36,393 nt of DNA from an uncultured Clostridia bacterium (GCA_904420525.1 CAJFVT010000087.1:1-36393), one strand, 5' to 3'. Counted from the first letter of the stretch, positions 18,315-28,258 are shown. Translations and numbers: made by a program. The notes: generated by a model not told the origin, from the letters alone.

Positions 18315-19460
18315 TTAATAATTTTTCATACCCGACATCAGATTATTCACGATCGCGTACCCGTAATACAGATCCGGGCACCATTTTCCGCCAAGGGCCT
18401 CAACATTCTTTACCGTTCCCGCCCATGGCATCGTTACGACTGAATTATATCTGCCGTGGACCTCGCCTATCGGCGCAAGCCCTACATAGGCGCACATATG
18501 ATTGAAATGCGCCCGAACTCCGTCCTCCTGAGTAGCGAACGATTCGTGATCGTCCTTTGCATCTCCTGTAGCTCCGTATTTCTTTATGCCCGCAAAGTTA
18601 TTCATATCCGCGGTCACCGCGCCTCCGTACTTTCCAAATCCGGTCTCCTTTGCAGCCTGCGCGTAAAGGACATCGGCACGTATACCTGTAAGCTCTCCGT
18701 ACTGCCAGTAGTAATCGGCAGCATCGATGAACAGCTGCGCCGCTCCGCGTGCCTCGGCCCATGCCTTTGCCGATTCCAACGATACCTCAGAGCTTCCCAG
18801 CAGCGGAGTATAGCTCTGTTTAACGCCAAGATCCTCCCATGTAAGAGTCAGATTTCCGTTGTTGTTTTCTATGACCCTATATATGAGCGCGCATACCTCC
18901 GCGCGCGTAAGAGCGTCTTTCGGACGCAGATATCCGTCCGAGCCTCTGAAATACGCTCTCTCAACGGCTATGGAAAGAAGCGTTTTATACTTTGAGGAGA
19001 CCTCCGATGCGTCCTCAAAATTTTCATCCAATATGCCTGAATTACGTATATTCGCGGCTGTGAGCCCGCTCGCCCTGACAAGTGTAGCGGCAAATTCCTC
19101 ACGGGTCACCGCCTCGCCGCCATTGAACTCATCTCCCGGCTCAGTCATATACTGCTTTATATCAAGCGCGTAATCGTAATACCAATCTCCCGGATCCACA
19201 TCCGAAAACTGCTCAGTGCCGCTGTCCGCCGTGCCTGACCTGTCAAAGCTTTCAACAAGCATTTTCGCCATCTGAGCACGCGTAAGAGTGCCGCCAGGAT
19301 CAAGCTCTCCTCTGTCATCACCTGTCATTATGCCATTATCATAGCAATATTCTATCTCAGTTTCAGCCCATGAATAATCGGCAGTACCGGCCGAAGCGCA
19401 AGCCGATACCTGCACACACATGATCGCCGCAGACACAGCGGCTGCGATTATTTTTTTCAT
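18315..19460 (-). CDS. Secreted SLH-domain protein with C-terminal glucosaminidase-like domain
   Basis: Signal peptide MKKIIAAAVSAAIMCVQVSACASA; SLH repeats (ELDPGGTLTRAQMAKMLVESF, YLRPKDALTRAEVCALIYRVI); C-terminal ADVLYAQAAKETGFGKYGG...NNFAGIKKYG. Confidence 0.85.
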   Translation of the reverse strand: MKKIIAAAVSAAIMCVQVSACASAGTADYSWAETEIEYCYDNGIMTGDDRGELDPGGTLTRAQMAKMLVESFDRSGTADSGTEQFSDVDPGDWYYDYALDIKQYMTEPGDEFNGGEAVTREEFAATLVRASGLTAANIRNSGILDENFEDASEVSSKYKTLLSIAVERAYFRGSDGYLRPKDALTRAEVCALIYRVIENNNGNLTLTWEDLGVKQSYTPLLGSSEVSLESAKAWAEARGAAQLFIDAADYYWQYGELTGIRADVLYAQAAKETGFGKYGGAVTADMNNFAGIKKYGATGDAKDDHESFATQEDGVRAHFNHMCAYVGLAPIGEVHGRYNSVVTMPWAGTVKNVEALGGKWCPDLYYGYAIVNNLMSGMKNY

Positions 19461-19530
19461 ACTGAATGATCATTCCCTTCCTGCTTTTTATCACGGGTCG
19501 TATCGGAGCGCCCGTCCCTGTTCTGTAGAT

Positions 19531-20136
19531 CTATATGCTGCGCCGAGTGCTTTTATACCCCTTGAACGTATCGATATAGTCCCTCGGACTGATACAGCGC
19601 ATAAAGCCGGACATAACACATACACCAGCCGCCCCGGCTGCTACAGGCTCAGGCGCGTTCTCCGGGGATATCCCGCCTATAGCGTATACCGGTATTTTTA
19701 CGGCTGCCGACACCTCCGAAATAAACCGCAATCCGCGCGGCTCCAGACCTTTTTTACAGTCGGTCGCAAACACATGACCGGCCGTTATATTATCGGCGCC
19801 CAGCGCTTCAGCTTCCTGAGCCTCGGCGGCTGAATGCACAGAGCTGCCGACAGACGAAATATCCGACACATTCCCGCTCCTAAGTATACCGAGCGGCAGA
19901 TGCACAGCGCTGCACCCGAAGCGTCTTGCCGCATCCGCATATGTATGCGCTGTGACCCGGCTGTCGCCTATCCTGCATAGCAGCGCGTAATATTCCTCTT
20001 CGTCAAGATCCTTCTCACGCAGGATCACGTCAATGCCGCAGCTCAGTATATCGCGGATCCGACTCTCGAACGAAGCGTTCTTTCCGAACACGTCATAAAA
20101 TATATGCCTGTTCGATACGCAGATAAGCTTATACAT
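19531..20136 (-). CDS. thiE: Thiamine phosphate synthase (ThiE/TenI family)
   Basis: AEALGADNITAGHVFATDCKKGLEPRGL...IPVYAIGGISPENAPEPVAAGAAGVCVMSGFM; adjacent thiH/thiG/thiF/thiS. Confidence 0.85.
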   Translation of the reverse strand: MYKLICVSNRHIFYDVFGKNASFESRIRDILSCGIDVILREKDLDEEEYYALLCRIGDSRVTAHTYADAARRFGCSAVHLPLGILRSGNVSDISSVGSSVHSAAEAQEAEALGADNITAGHVFATDCKKGLEPRGLRFISEVSAAVKIPVYAIGGISPENAPEPVAAGAAGVCVMSGFMRCISPRDYIDTFKGYKSTRRSI

Positions 20137-21286
20137 ATATATAATCGCTCATCACAGGCTGCATACCGGCCTTTTCTATGGCCTCGTATACCTCCTGCAC
20201 ACTCCTTCCGTCCGATATGTCGAACTGCTCATCGCCTTTCTCCTCTCCGTCCTCGCCGTGTCCGCCTATCCCGACGCTCACGCCCCCTGAGATCTTCGTT
20301 GCCGCTATCTTGATGATATTGTCACGAAATCTTTCGCACTCGCGCGTTGAGATCGTTATGCTCGCAAACGGCAGAAACATCCTGTATGCGCATATGACCT
20401 GCAGCAGCTGCTTCTCGTGTACATCCTTCGGATTTATAGTTTCATTATTGATTATCGGTCTGAGTCTAGGACACGATATAGCGATCTCCGCATGGGGATA
20501 TTTCTGCTGCAAAAGATATGCGTGATAGCCCGTCGCGAACGCATCTTTTCTGAAATCGTCCAGTCCCAGCAGCGCGGCAAAGCCCACACCGCGCATACCG
20601 CCCATAACGGCTCTCTCCTGAGCATAAAATCTGTACGGGAATATCCGCTTATGTCCCTCAAGATGCAGCGTCGCATACTTATCACTGTTATAGGTCTCCT
20701 GGAATACCGTTACATAGTCCACTCCGCACTCATGCAGATAATGGTATTCATCCGAGTTCATTGGATATACCTCAACTCCGATCACCTTGAAGTATTTTCT
20801 AGCTATTTTGCATGCCTCGCCTATGTACTTCACATCCGACATCCTCCTGCTTTCACCGGTCAGGATCAGGACCTCCTGCAAACCTGTCTTTGCGATCTCC
20901 TGAAATTCATGCTCTACCTCATTCATATCCAGCTTTGCCCTGCGTATTTTGTTATGGCAGTTGAAGCCGCAGTATATGCAGTAGTTTTCACAGTAGTTCG
21001 CTATATACACAGGCGTGAACATCATTACCGAGTTTCCGAAATGCTTTCTCGTCTCCTGCTGCGCCCGCTGTGCAAGCTCCTCTATAAACGGCTCTGCCGC
21101 CGGTGAGAGCAGCGCCTGAAAATCCCGCGGCGACAGCACCTCAGCCTGAAGCGCCGCCCTTACATCATCAGCTGTGAACGACGAGTAGTCATAACCGTCC
21201 ATAGCCGTCACTACCTTGTCAAGCATGTCTGACTCTATGACCTCCATATCCGGGAGGTACTTCATATGGTCAATTCTCTCCTGCAT
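20129..21286 (-). CDS. thiH: 2-iminoacetate synthase (radical SAM tyrosine lyase)
   Basis: VYIANYCENYCIYCGFNCHNKIRR (CxxxCxxC); ThiH-like throughout; next to thiG. Confidence 0.95.
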   Translation of the reverse strand: MQERIDHMKYLPDMEVIESDMLDKVVTAMDGYDYSSFTADDVRAALQAEVLSPRDFQALLSPAAEPFIEELAQRAQQETRKHFGNSVMMFTPVYIANYCENYCIYCGFNCHNKIRRAKLDMNEVEHEFQEIAKTGLQEVLILTGESRRMSDVKYIGEACKIARKYFKVIGVEVYPMNSDEYHYLHECGVDYVTVFQETYNSDKYATLHLEGHKRIFPYRFYAQERAVMGGMRGVGFAALLGLDDFRKDAFATGYHAYLLQQKYPHAEIAISCPRLRPIINNETINPKDVHEKQLLQVICAYRMFLPFASITISTRECERFRDNIIKIAATKISGGVSVGIGGHGEDGEEKGDEQFDISDGRSVQEVYEAIEKAGMQPVMSDYIYV

Positions 21287-21298
21287 CTATATCACACC

Positions 21299-22066
21299 TC
21301 AATCCTCAAGAAATCCTGTAAGCGGCGATGACGCTGAGGCTCCCTTTTCGAGCACACGTCCGGGCTTACTGAGATATGCGGTCCTGCCTGCCTCGATAGC
21401 CTTTTTGAACGCCTCCGCCATAGCAGGCACATCTCCCGCGGTAGCTATGGCTGTGTTTGCCATTACCGCAGCCGCGCCCATCTCCATCGCCTCGCACGCC
21501 TGCGAGGGTCTGCCGATACCCGCGTCAACTATCACCGGCAGCGGTATTTCATCGATAAGTATCTGTATGAACTCCTTTGTGCAAAGCCCCTTGTTTGTGC
21601 CTATAGGCGCGCCGAGCGGCATGATGCAGGCCGCGCCCGCATTCATCATATCCCTCGCAGCGTTCAGGTCAGGGTACATATAGGGCATTACAACGTAGCC
21701 CTCCTTTGCCAGTATCTCTGTAGCCTTTGCCGTTTCATAATTATCGGGCAAAAGGTATTTTGAATCACGAATGCACTCGATCTTTATAAAATCGCCGCAG
21801 CCCACCTCTCTCGCAAGATGAGCTATCCTTACTGCCTCCTCCGCGTTCCGAGCGCCGGAGGTGTTCGGCAGCAGCGTTACTCCCTCCGGTATGTAATCAA
21901 GGATATTTGCAACATTACCTGTCGCGGCACGACGCAGCGCAAGCGTTATGATCTGCGCGCCGGCGTTCTCAACCGCCGCCTTTATAAGGTCCAATGAATA
22001 TTTTCCGGAGCCAAGAATAAATCTTGATGTGAATTCACGATCTCCAAGCTTAAATACGTCTTTCAT
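21299..22066 (-). CDS. thiG: Thiazole synthase
   Basis: [19 protein letters not shown]...[22 protein letters not shown]...[32 protein letters not shown]. Confidence 0.97.
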   Translation of the reverse strand: MKDVFKLGDREFTSRFILGSGKYSLDLIKAAVENAGAQIITLALRRAATGNVANILDYIPEGVTLLPNTSGARNAEEAVRIAHLAREVGCGDFIKIECIRDSKYLLPDNYETAKATEILAKEGYVVMPYMYPDLNAARDMMNAGAACIMPLGAPIGTNKGLCTKEFIQILIDEIPLPVIVDAGIGRPSQACEAMEMGAAAVMANTAIATAGDVPAMAEAFKKAIEAGRTAYLSKPGRVLEKGASASSPLTGFLED

Positions 22067-22092
22067 AAATATATGATCCTTTCAATTTTTAT

Positions 22093-22743
22093 TTACGGCT
22101 CAGTTTCGCCGAGTATCAGTCTTAAAACCATATTGGCCTGATGATTGGCGCAGACCGCCACCCTCGGGGCCATTAGTCCGTTTGCGTCCTTTATATCGGT
22201 GATCCCGTCACCGGATATATACAGCCTGTCAAACACATGCCGGGTCACGATGCTGTTCGCGCTGAGCATCCCCGCCATACCTGAGCCTGACACTATGACC
22301 GTATCCGGACACTGCTCCAGCAGCGCGTTTATGAGCATAGCCTTTTGATCAGCTCTGTCAAACGCCTCGCAGACTATCTTGAAGTCTCCGAACAGCGCCG
22401 CCGCATTCTCCTCGGTCACACGCACTGTTTCTGTTTCTATCTCAAGATACGGATTTATACGCTCAAGCGAGCGCCTCAGCGCGTCTGTCTTGTACATCCC
22501 CAGATCGAGCGTGTCATACTGCTGCCTGTTCAGATTGCTCAGCTCTACTTTGTCATGATCTACAAGGAGCAGCTTTCCTATCCCCGCACGGGCAAGGGAC
22601 ACCGCTATATTCGAGCCGAGACCGCCAAGCCCCGCTACAGCCGCGGAGGCGTTCTTTAATTTTTCATATACAGGCCTGGTATGCCGTTCCGTCATTATCC
22701 TTTCAAATTCCGCCGCTGACGGTATAGCCGTGCTCTTATCCAT
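22093..22743 (-). CDS. thiF: ThiS adenylyltransferase ThiF
   Basis: AAVAGLGGLGSNIAVSLARAGIGKLLLVDHDKVELSNLNRQQY nucleotide-binding motif. Confidence 0.92.
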   Translation of the reverse strand: MDKSTAIPSAAEFERIMTERHTRPVYEKLKNASAAVAGLGGLGSNIAVSLARAGIGKLLLVDHDKVELSNLNRQQYDTLDLGMYKTDALRRSLERINPYLEIETETVRVTEENAAALFGDFKIVCEAFDRADQKAMLINALLEQCPDTVIVSGSGMAGMLSANSIVTRHVFDRLYISGDGITDIKDANGLMAPRVAVCANHQANMVLRLILGETEP

Positions 22744-22750
22744 ATATCCA

Positions 22751-22930
22751 TCAGCCTCCGCCTACAAAATTAACGATCTCGACCTTATCGCCGTCCTTCA
22801 GGGTGAAGCTTGCGTATTCATCCTTTTTAACGATAGCTCCGTTTACCTCAACAGCGATGAACACGGTCTTATAGCCGCGCTCACTGAGCAGTTCCGATAC
22901 CGTAATACCGTCCCTGCCGCTCACGGTCTC
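22751..22930 (-). CDS. thiS: Sulfur carrier protein ThiS
   Basis: ORF 22751..22975; internal Met MIKVNGETVSGRDGITVSELLSERGYKTVFIAVEVNGAIVKKDEYASFTLKDGDKVEIVNFVGGG; C-terminal Gly tail. Start choice uncertain: MRKTAGSDIMIKVNGE... possible, about 22946-22950 region. Confidence 0.88.
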   Translation of the reverse strand, partial: ETVSGRDGITVSELLSERGYKTVFIAVEVNGAIVKKDEYASFTLKDGDKVEIVNFVGGG

Positions 22931-22975
22931 CCCGTTCACCTTTATCATGATATCACTCCCCGCCGTCTTCCGCAT

Positions 22976-23090
22976 TTTATACAGAATATTTATTTTGTAA
23001 AAAAAGAGACCAAAACAAGAGCTTCGTACCCGTGGTGGTGCGCCCCCTTATTTGATCCCTGAATAAAAATATCAAATTTATTCTACCATG
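22976..23090 (-). promoter_or_regulatory. Structured thiS leader of unknown class
   Basis: Mutually exclusive helices ATTTGAT/ATCAAAT and GAATAAA/TTTATTC on the minus strand, GGGGGCGCACCACCACGGGTACGAAGCTC segment, then a T7 run; no TPP riboswitch core recognised. Confidence 0.35.
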
Positions 23091-23117
23091 AATAAATACT
23101 TTTGTCAAGTACAAAAT

Positions 23118-23639
23118 TCACGCCTGCTCCAGTATGAGTGTTTCAAAGCTGCCGTCACTGTACAGCATGCATTGATGCGCGCTGCCCTCCTTCGGTATCG
23201 ACACCGAGCCGGGATTTATGCACAGCACTCCGCCGCGCTCCTCATACATGGGTATATGCGTGTGCCCCTGAATTATCCCGTCACCGGGCTTTACGTTAGG
23301 GAAATTATCCGCCCCGTATCTATGACCGTGCGTGAGATAAAACAGCCTTCCGTCAAGAAATATGACCGCATAATCAGCCATGATCGGAAAATCAAGCACC
23401 ATCTGATCGACCTCCGTATCACAGTTCCCGCGCACGCACAGGATCTCGTCAGATATGCCGTTCAGAAGCTCTATGACCTTCTTCGGCGCATAATCCCTCG
23501 GCAGATCGTTGCGCGGCCCGTGATAAAGCAGATCGCCGAGCAGTATCAGCCGCTCCGCTCCGCTTCTGCGGTACGCGTCAAGCAGCAGCTTTGTATAATA
23601 CTCCGAGCCGTGAAGGTCGGACGCTATCATAAGCTTCAT
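23118..23639 (-). CDS. yfcE: YfcE-like phosphodiesterase (metallophosphoesterase)
   Basis: MKLMIASDLHGSEYYTKLLL...LILLGDLLYHGPRNDLP...VRGNCDTEVDQM...LTHGHRYG...GHTHIPMYE. Confidence 0.9.
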   Translation of the reverse strand: MKLMIASDLHGSEYYTKLLLDAYRRSGAERLILLGDLLYHGPRNDLPRDYAPKKVIELLNGISDEILCVRGNCDTEVDQMVLDFPIMADYAVIFLDGRLFYLTHGHRYGADNFPNVKPGDGIIQGHTHIPMYEERGGVLCINPGSVSIPKEGSAHQCMLYSDGSFETLILEQA

Positions 23640-23665
23640 AAATACCCCTCCTTATAATGTTTTGA

Positions 23666-23688
23666 GGGGGCTAAAAGCGACAGCCCCC
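23666..23688. repeat. Short hairpin sharing the terminal arm of repeat family B (remnant)
   Basis: GGGGGCT-AAAAGCGAC-AGCCCCC; contains CTAAAAGCGACAGCCCC, identical to the end of the 18172-18307 element. Confidence 0.6.
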
Positions 23689-23695
23689 AAGTTTT

Positions 23696-24118
23696 TCACT
23701 TTGTGTTCTTTTTGAAAACAAAAAATCTTTGCCCGACATAATTGCACGCCACAAACAGACATGAGCTTATAAACATCGATATGTTGTCAACTATCGTCTT
23801 AGACAGTCCAGAAAGGATGCGCGGCACCAGCACATCCGCTATGCAGTACGAAATTATATAGCATGCGATTATATTGACGATAAACTTCACTACAGAGCTT
23901 CCGGTGCTGCCCTTCTTTTTGAAGGTGAAGTTCTTGTTCAGAAAGAAGCTTACCGTGCTTCCAAAAACGATATTTATCGTAAACGCTATAAGTGTATTGT
24001 CGTTTACAAGGTTGTAATACAGATACATAGCGCCCATACCGACAGCAGTGTTTATAAGTCCCACCAGTATGAATTTCCAGAATGTTTCGTTAAAAAAGCT
24101 TTTTAAAAATTCCTTCAT
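23696..24118 (-). CDS. GtrA family membrane protein
   Basis: FVLVGLINTAVGMGAMYLYYNLVNDNTLIAFTINIVFGSTVSFFLNKNFTFKKKG-type GtrA signature (translated as FILVGLINTAVGMG...). Confidence 0.92.
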   Translation of the reverse strand: MKEFLKSFFNETFWKFILVGLINTAVGMGAMYLYYNLVNDNTLIAFTINIVFGSTVSFFLNKNFTFKKKGSTGSSVVKFIVNIIACYIISYCIADVLVPRILSGLSKTIVDNISMFISSCLFVACNYVGQRFFVFKKNTK

Positions 24119-24148
24119 ATTTTCGATCCTTCTTTGATCAATTTTTAA

Positions 24149-26233
24149 TTATAGCCAGAAAGCTATCATATACTGCAGCTTATAGTACACTGCCGGATCA
24201 GCTGCCCTTATCGAATCCTCTGTTCTCGCAAAAATGCTCAAGACCGCAAACGCAAGTGTAAGCAGGACAAGCGCCGTGATAACACACATAAGCGCCGAAT
24301 GCGACTCTGTGCCTTCGACCGCCGCGGATGACAGCGCAAATACTGTTAAAGAGCTTGCGATCATCATAAGCCACACAAAATCCAGATAGTATCTGGTAAG
24401 CAGCCCCGCCATCTGCGTGTCGGCGACCACTACCACAAGCGCCGCCGCCATGGCCGCACAGAGCATAACAAAGACGCGGCTGTCCTTAAACAGCTTCTTC
24501 TTAACAAGTCCGTACAAGCCAAAGCCCAAAAACGGATAGAGCCACAGAACACCGCCAAGTAATTTTTCACTGAGCGTAAGTCCCTGATATGCTGTCGCCC
24601 TGTCAAAATCATGTATGAAAGGGAACAGCGCGTCTATATGCATAGGCTGGAAAAGATATGTGAATATACCAAGTCCCGTCCTTCCCCAAACAAAGCCGCG
24701 TTTGGTCATATCATTCGTTGTGAGGTTATAGTTCGCGCCGAAATCAAACGGTGATCCGAACCTTGCGGCATTATATATCATAACCAGCGCCCCTATCACA
24801 ATAAACGGTATGCATACAGCAGCTGTAGCCTTCCATCCCTTTTTAGAGAACAGCTCTCTGGATCCGAAAACATACTTCCAGAACAGCACCACGCCGAATA
24901 CAGCGCTTATAAGGAACTGCGGGCGGCATCCCGCCGTCATGGCTATACATATCGATCCGGCACAAAGATAGTACGGACTAAGGCTCTGAACACTCCGTTT
25001 CTTCCCTACGGCCTTATCCCGCTCCGCCGCAAGCCAGAATGCCAGACCAAAAACGGAAAAGGTCAGTGCGGATATGATCGGTACCGCGTACAGATCCGGC
25101 TTATATAATATAAATGTGAGTACAGGCGCCACAAACGCCGCAGACGTCATCAAATATACCGGCATAGGTGTCTTGGGGAACCATTTTTTTATGATCTCCC
25201 ACAGCAAATACATTACCCCGGCTATAAAAAACAAAGCGAACACCGAGGCAGCCACATAATTCGGCAGATCAGCGCCGGTTATCAGATTATACGGAAGATA
25301 CAAAAGCACTACCGGCGCAGCACCGAAATATACATAGTATTTTCCGTCGTAATAAGCGTGGTCCCAATTGCTTTTGACATTATTTGCATTCCTTGCTCCA
25401 AGGTCATACGGGTTTTCCATCTCCTTTAACTCTTCGGACGGCTCCTCATTCAGATAAAAATGACCGTCCTTAAGAGCATCGACAAGAGAATAATACTGCT
25501 GGTGATTTACAGCTGACTTCGGTGACTGGAGTATCGCGTTATTCATTCTGACCGATCCCAGAAATGCCAGTGCCATAACAGTAGCCGCTATTATCGCCGC
25601 AGTTTGATGTGTGCTTTTGCTGAGATCTGTTTTTATCGAATAAACAAACGAGCGCGGCCTCAGGATATATACAGCAAACAGTACAGCCGCAAGCAGTATG
25701 ATCCTCGGCACCGATACCAGAAGCGGCACCGACCCGTTCAGCTCTATGCCTTCGCATACAGCGCTGCTGCCCGCTGTGCGCGACACCTTTATCGTCAGTG
25801 ACGAAACATTTCCGCTGAAATGCAGCGGGATATACTGGCTCGTCTCCGCGGCTGTAGTCACAGTTCGCTGAGGCGCCGTTACGGGCGAGGCGCTGTTTGC
25901 CTCATCATACGCGGATATCGTGACATCAAGTACCGCCGTATCATCAGCTTCTCTCAGCGGCAGGGACAGATATCTCAGCTTCTCATCTATATTATCTATC
26001 TGTATGGTCGCGCTCCCGCTCCCGAAGGTGATCTCACCATCATCGGCCGTGGCTCCCGATACTCTCATACTCGTTATTTCCACAGGATCGCTGAATATCG
26101 TGCTCACCCATTTGTAATTGAATACAAACAGCTCGCAAAGCACCGAAAATACGATCAATATAAGCGCTGCGGCCATATATTTTTCGGCCGTCTCCCTGCG
26201 CATAAATCCAATGAATGCCTTCAACCTATTCAT
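24149..26233 (-). CDS. Large polytopic membrane protein, GT-C glycosyltransferase-like, with extracytoplasmic N-terminal region
   Basis: 694 aa with many hydrophobic segments; flanked by GtrA and GT2 genes. No specific catalytic motif identified. Confidence 0.6.
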   Translation of the reverse strand: MNRLKAFIGFMRRETAEKYMAAALILIVFSVLCELFVFNYKWVSTIFSDPVEITSMRVSGATADDGEITFGSGSATIQIDNIDEKLRYLSLPLREADDTAVLDVTISAYDEANSASPVTAPQRTVTTAAETSQYIPLHFSGNVSSLTIKVSRTAGSSAVCEGIELNGSVPLLVSVPRIILLAAVLFAVYILRPRSFVYSIKTDLSKSTHQTAAIIAATVMALAFLGSVRMNNAILQSPKSAVNHQQYYSLVDALKDGHFYLNEEPSEELKEMENPYDLGARNANNVKSNWDHAYYDGKYYVYFGAAPVVLLYLPYNLITGADLPNYVAASVFALFFIAGVMYLLWEIIKKWFPKTPMPVYLMTSAAFVAPVLTFILYKPDLYAVPIISALTFSVFGLAFWLAAERDKAVGKKRSVQSLSPYYLCAGSICIAMTAGCRPQFLISAVFGVVLFWKYVFGSRELFSKKGWKATAAVCIPFIVIGALVMIYNAARFGSPFDFGANYNLTTNDMTKRGFVWGRTGLGIFTYLFQPMHIDALFPFIHDFDRATAYQGLTLSEKLLGGVLWLYPFLGFGLYGLVKKKLFKDSRVFVMLCAAMAAALVVVVADTQMAGLLTRYYLDFVWLMMIASSLTVFALSSAAVEGTESHSALMCVITALVLLTLAFAVLSIFARTEDSIRAADPAVYYKLQYMIAFWL

Positions 26234-27206
26234 TTCCCTTTTCCCCCTGTTCAGCTATGAGATCTTTATATTTGTCATGTACCTCGGTTAATTTAAACTC
26301 AAAATCATGTTTGTTTTTCTGGTTGATGGTAGAAAGGATCATTCCCGAAAAATACGACTGAAGCGCAGCTATCGCGGCAAATCCGCACATGACCAGAGTA
26401 GGTATCTTCGGGACAAGCCCCGTTTCTATAAAATCTATCAGTACCGGTATGAAAAATACAAGCGAAACAGCCATAAGCACTGCGGCTATGACCGAAAAAA
26501 AACGAAACGGATGATAGTTCTTATAGAGACGGATAATAGTTGCAAGCACTTTGAACCCATCTGAATAGGTGTTGAGCTTCGACTCGCTCCCGTCAGGTCT
26601 GTCCCTGTAATCTATAATAACATTTTTTACAAGCATACGCTTGTCCACAGCATGGATTGTCATCTCCGTTTCGATCTCGAACCCGTGTGAAAGCACGGGA
26701 AATGTCTTTACAAAACTGTAAGAAAATGCTCTGTAGCCTGTCATAACATCCTTGATGTCGCTTTTAAACAGGCAGTTGATGCTTTTTCTGACTATGGCAT
26801 TGCCAAAATTATGGAATTTGCGTTTATTCTCAGTAAAGTACGTTGAAGATAGCCTGTCTCCTACGACCATATCTGTTCCGTCATTCAGGATGCTGTCAAC
26901 CATCTCTCTGGCATATTCGGCGGGATAAGTGTCGTCACCGTCAGCCATGATATATGCCTGCGCATCTATCTCACGGAACATACGGCGTATGACGCTGCCC
27001 TTGCCCTGCATACGCTCATATCTGACTACCGCTCCCGCTGCCGCCGCTATCTCTGCGGTGTTGTCGGTCGAATTATTGTCATATACGTATACAACGGCCT
27101 CAGGGAGCCGCTCCTTAAAATCCTTAACGACCTTTCCTATTGTTTTCGACTCATTATAGCAAGGTATAAGAACCGCTATTTTATCCATTACCGTAAATCC
27201 TTTCAA
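26226..27206 (-). CDS. GT2 family glycosyltransferase (DPM1/GtrB-like, C-terminal TM helices)
   Basis: KIAVLIPCYNESKTIGKVVKDFKERLPEAVVYVYDNNSTDNTAEIA...YIMADGDDTYPAEYA; two hydrophobic C-terminal segments; overlaps next gene by 8 bp. Confidence 0.92.
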   Translation of the reverse strand: MKGFTVMDKIAVLIPCYNESKTIGKVVKDFKERLPEAVVYVYDNNSTDNTAEIAAAAGAVVRYERMQGKGSVIRRMFREIDAQAYIMADGDDTYPAEYAREMVDSILNDGTDMVVGDRLSSTYFTENKRKFHNFGNAIVRKSINCLFKSDIKDVMTGYRAFSYSFVKTFPVLSHGFEIETEMTIHAVDKRMLVKNVIIDYRDRPDGSESKLNTYSDGFKVLATIIRLYKNYHPFRFFSVIAAVLMAVSLVFFIPVLIDFIETGLVPKIPTLVMCGFAAIAALQSYFSGMILSTINQKNKHDFEFKLTEVHDKYKDLIAEQGEKGNE

Positions 27207-27242
27207 AAATTGATATCATACTGAGCTTCGGACAATTGATGT

Positions 27243-27938
27243 TCATCCTCTTATCAGCTTGGGCACAAACCGCAGATAATCGGATGAAACTAATATGTAT
27301 TCTATCCCGTCTACATCCGGCGCTATCCGGTTGCAGTGAGTATTTGCGTGAAGGTGTCCGTAAATACACTTTCTGACGCCGTAACTCTTCATCATATCGG
27401 TGAAGCTGTTACCCTCGCATGCCCGCGACATTGGCGGGTAATGCGTAAATACATATATCTCATCAGTTTCGGCGCATTTCAGCGACATCTCAAGCCTTGC
27501 CACCTCGCGTGAATGATATTTCCAGTCCGACTCACTGAAGCCGTCTGACGAAGGATAGATCCATCCCCGCGTCCCGCATATGGAAACGCCGTCCGCGGTA
27601 TATGAATTATTCTGCAGAAAATATATGCTGTCAAATCCGTGCAAGCTGACATATTCCTTCATCTTCGACATTGTTGTCCACCAATAATCATGGTTTCCCT
27701 TGACTATTATCTTTCGTCCGTTCAAGCGCTCAAGATATTCAAAATCGCGTTCCGCCTGCTCAATATACGTTGCCCAAGAGAAATCGCCGGGAATAACGAC
27801 AGTATCGTCCTGCCCGACCAAGCTCTGCCAGCTGTCAGCTATACGCTCAACATAATTATCCCACTGTTTTCCGAACTTGTTCATCGGCTTGTTGATGCCC
27901 AGCGGCAGATGAAGATCTCCCAAAGCGAATACAGCCAT
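27243..27938 (-). CDS. Metallophosphoesterase
   Basis: MAVFALGDLHLPLG...VVIPGDFSWATY...IIVKGNHDYWW...FTHYPPM...CIYGHLHANTH. Confidence 0.9.
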   Translation of the reverse strand: MAVFALGDLHLPLGINKPMNKFGKQWDNYVERIADSWQSLVGQDDTVVIPGDFSWATYIEQAERDFEYLERLNGRKIIVKGNHDYWWTTMSKMKEYVSLHGFDSIYFLQNNSYTADGVSICGTRGWIYPSSDGFSESDWKYHSREVARLEMSLKCAETDEIYVFTHYPPMSRACEGNSFTDMMKSYGVRKCIYGHLHANTHCNRIAPDVDGIEYILVSSDYLRFVPKLIRG

Positions 27939-27961
27939 ATATCATATCCTCCGTTCCGGAC

Positions 27962-28258
27962 CTACCTTATACCGGGTACACGCATTATCTGCTCTATAGA
28001 CGGCTCGCCGTTTGTGAGAGGAGCTATAAGATCTATGAACATTTTAAAATGCGGCGCCTCATTATGCTTTTCGATCGCCACATCATTAAGCCATTCCTCT
28101 ATAAAGGTGAATTTTGTTTCATCGTCTCTTGACTGGAAAACTTTATACGAGAGATTACCATTTTCCTTCCTCGTGCTTCTCGTGCAGTCACCTGCAAGCT
28201 TTATGAACTTATCCACGCAATCAGACTTTACATCAAAATTTGCCACGATAGTTATCAT
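27962..28258 (-). CDS. Antibiotic biosynthesis monooxygenase (ABM)-like domain protein
   Basis: MITIVANFDVKSDCVDKFIKLAGDCTRSTRKENGNLSYKVFQSRDDETKFTFIEEWLND. Confidence 0.85.
   Translation of the reverse strand: MITIVANFDVKSDCVDKFIKLAGDCTRSTRKENGNLSYKVFQSRDDETKFTFIEEWLNDVAIEKHNEAPHFKMFIDLIAPLTNGEPSIEQIMRVPGIR

Noticed and set aside
22976-23090. Standard TPP riboswitch upstream of thiS
   Set aside because: Could not find the conserved TPP aptamer core by eye; left as an unassigned leader.
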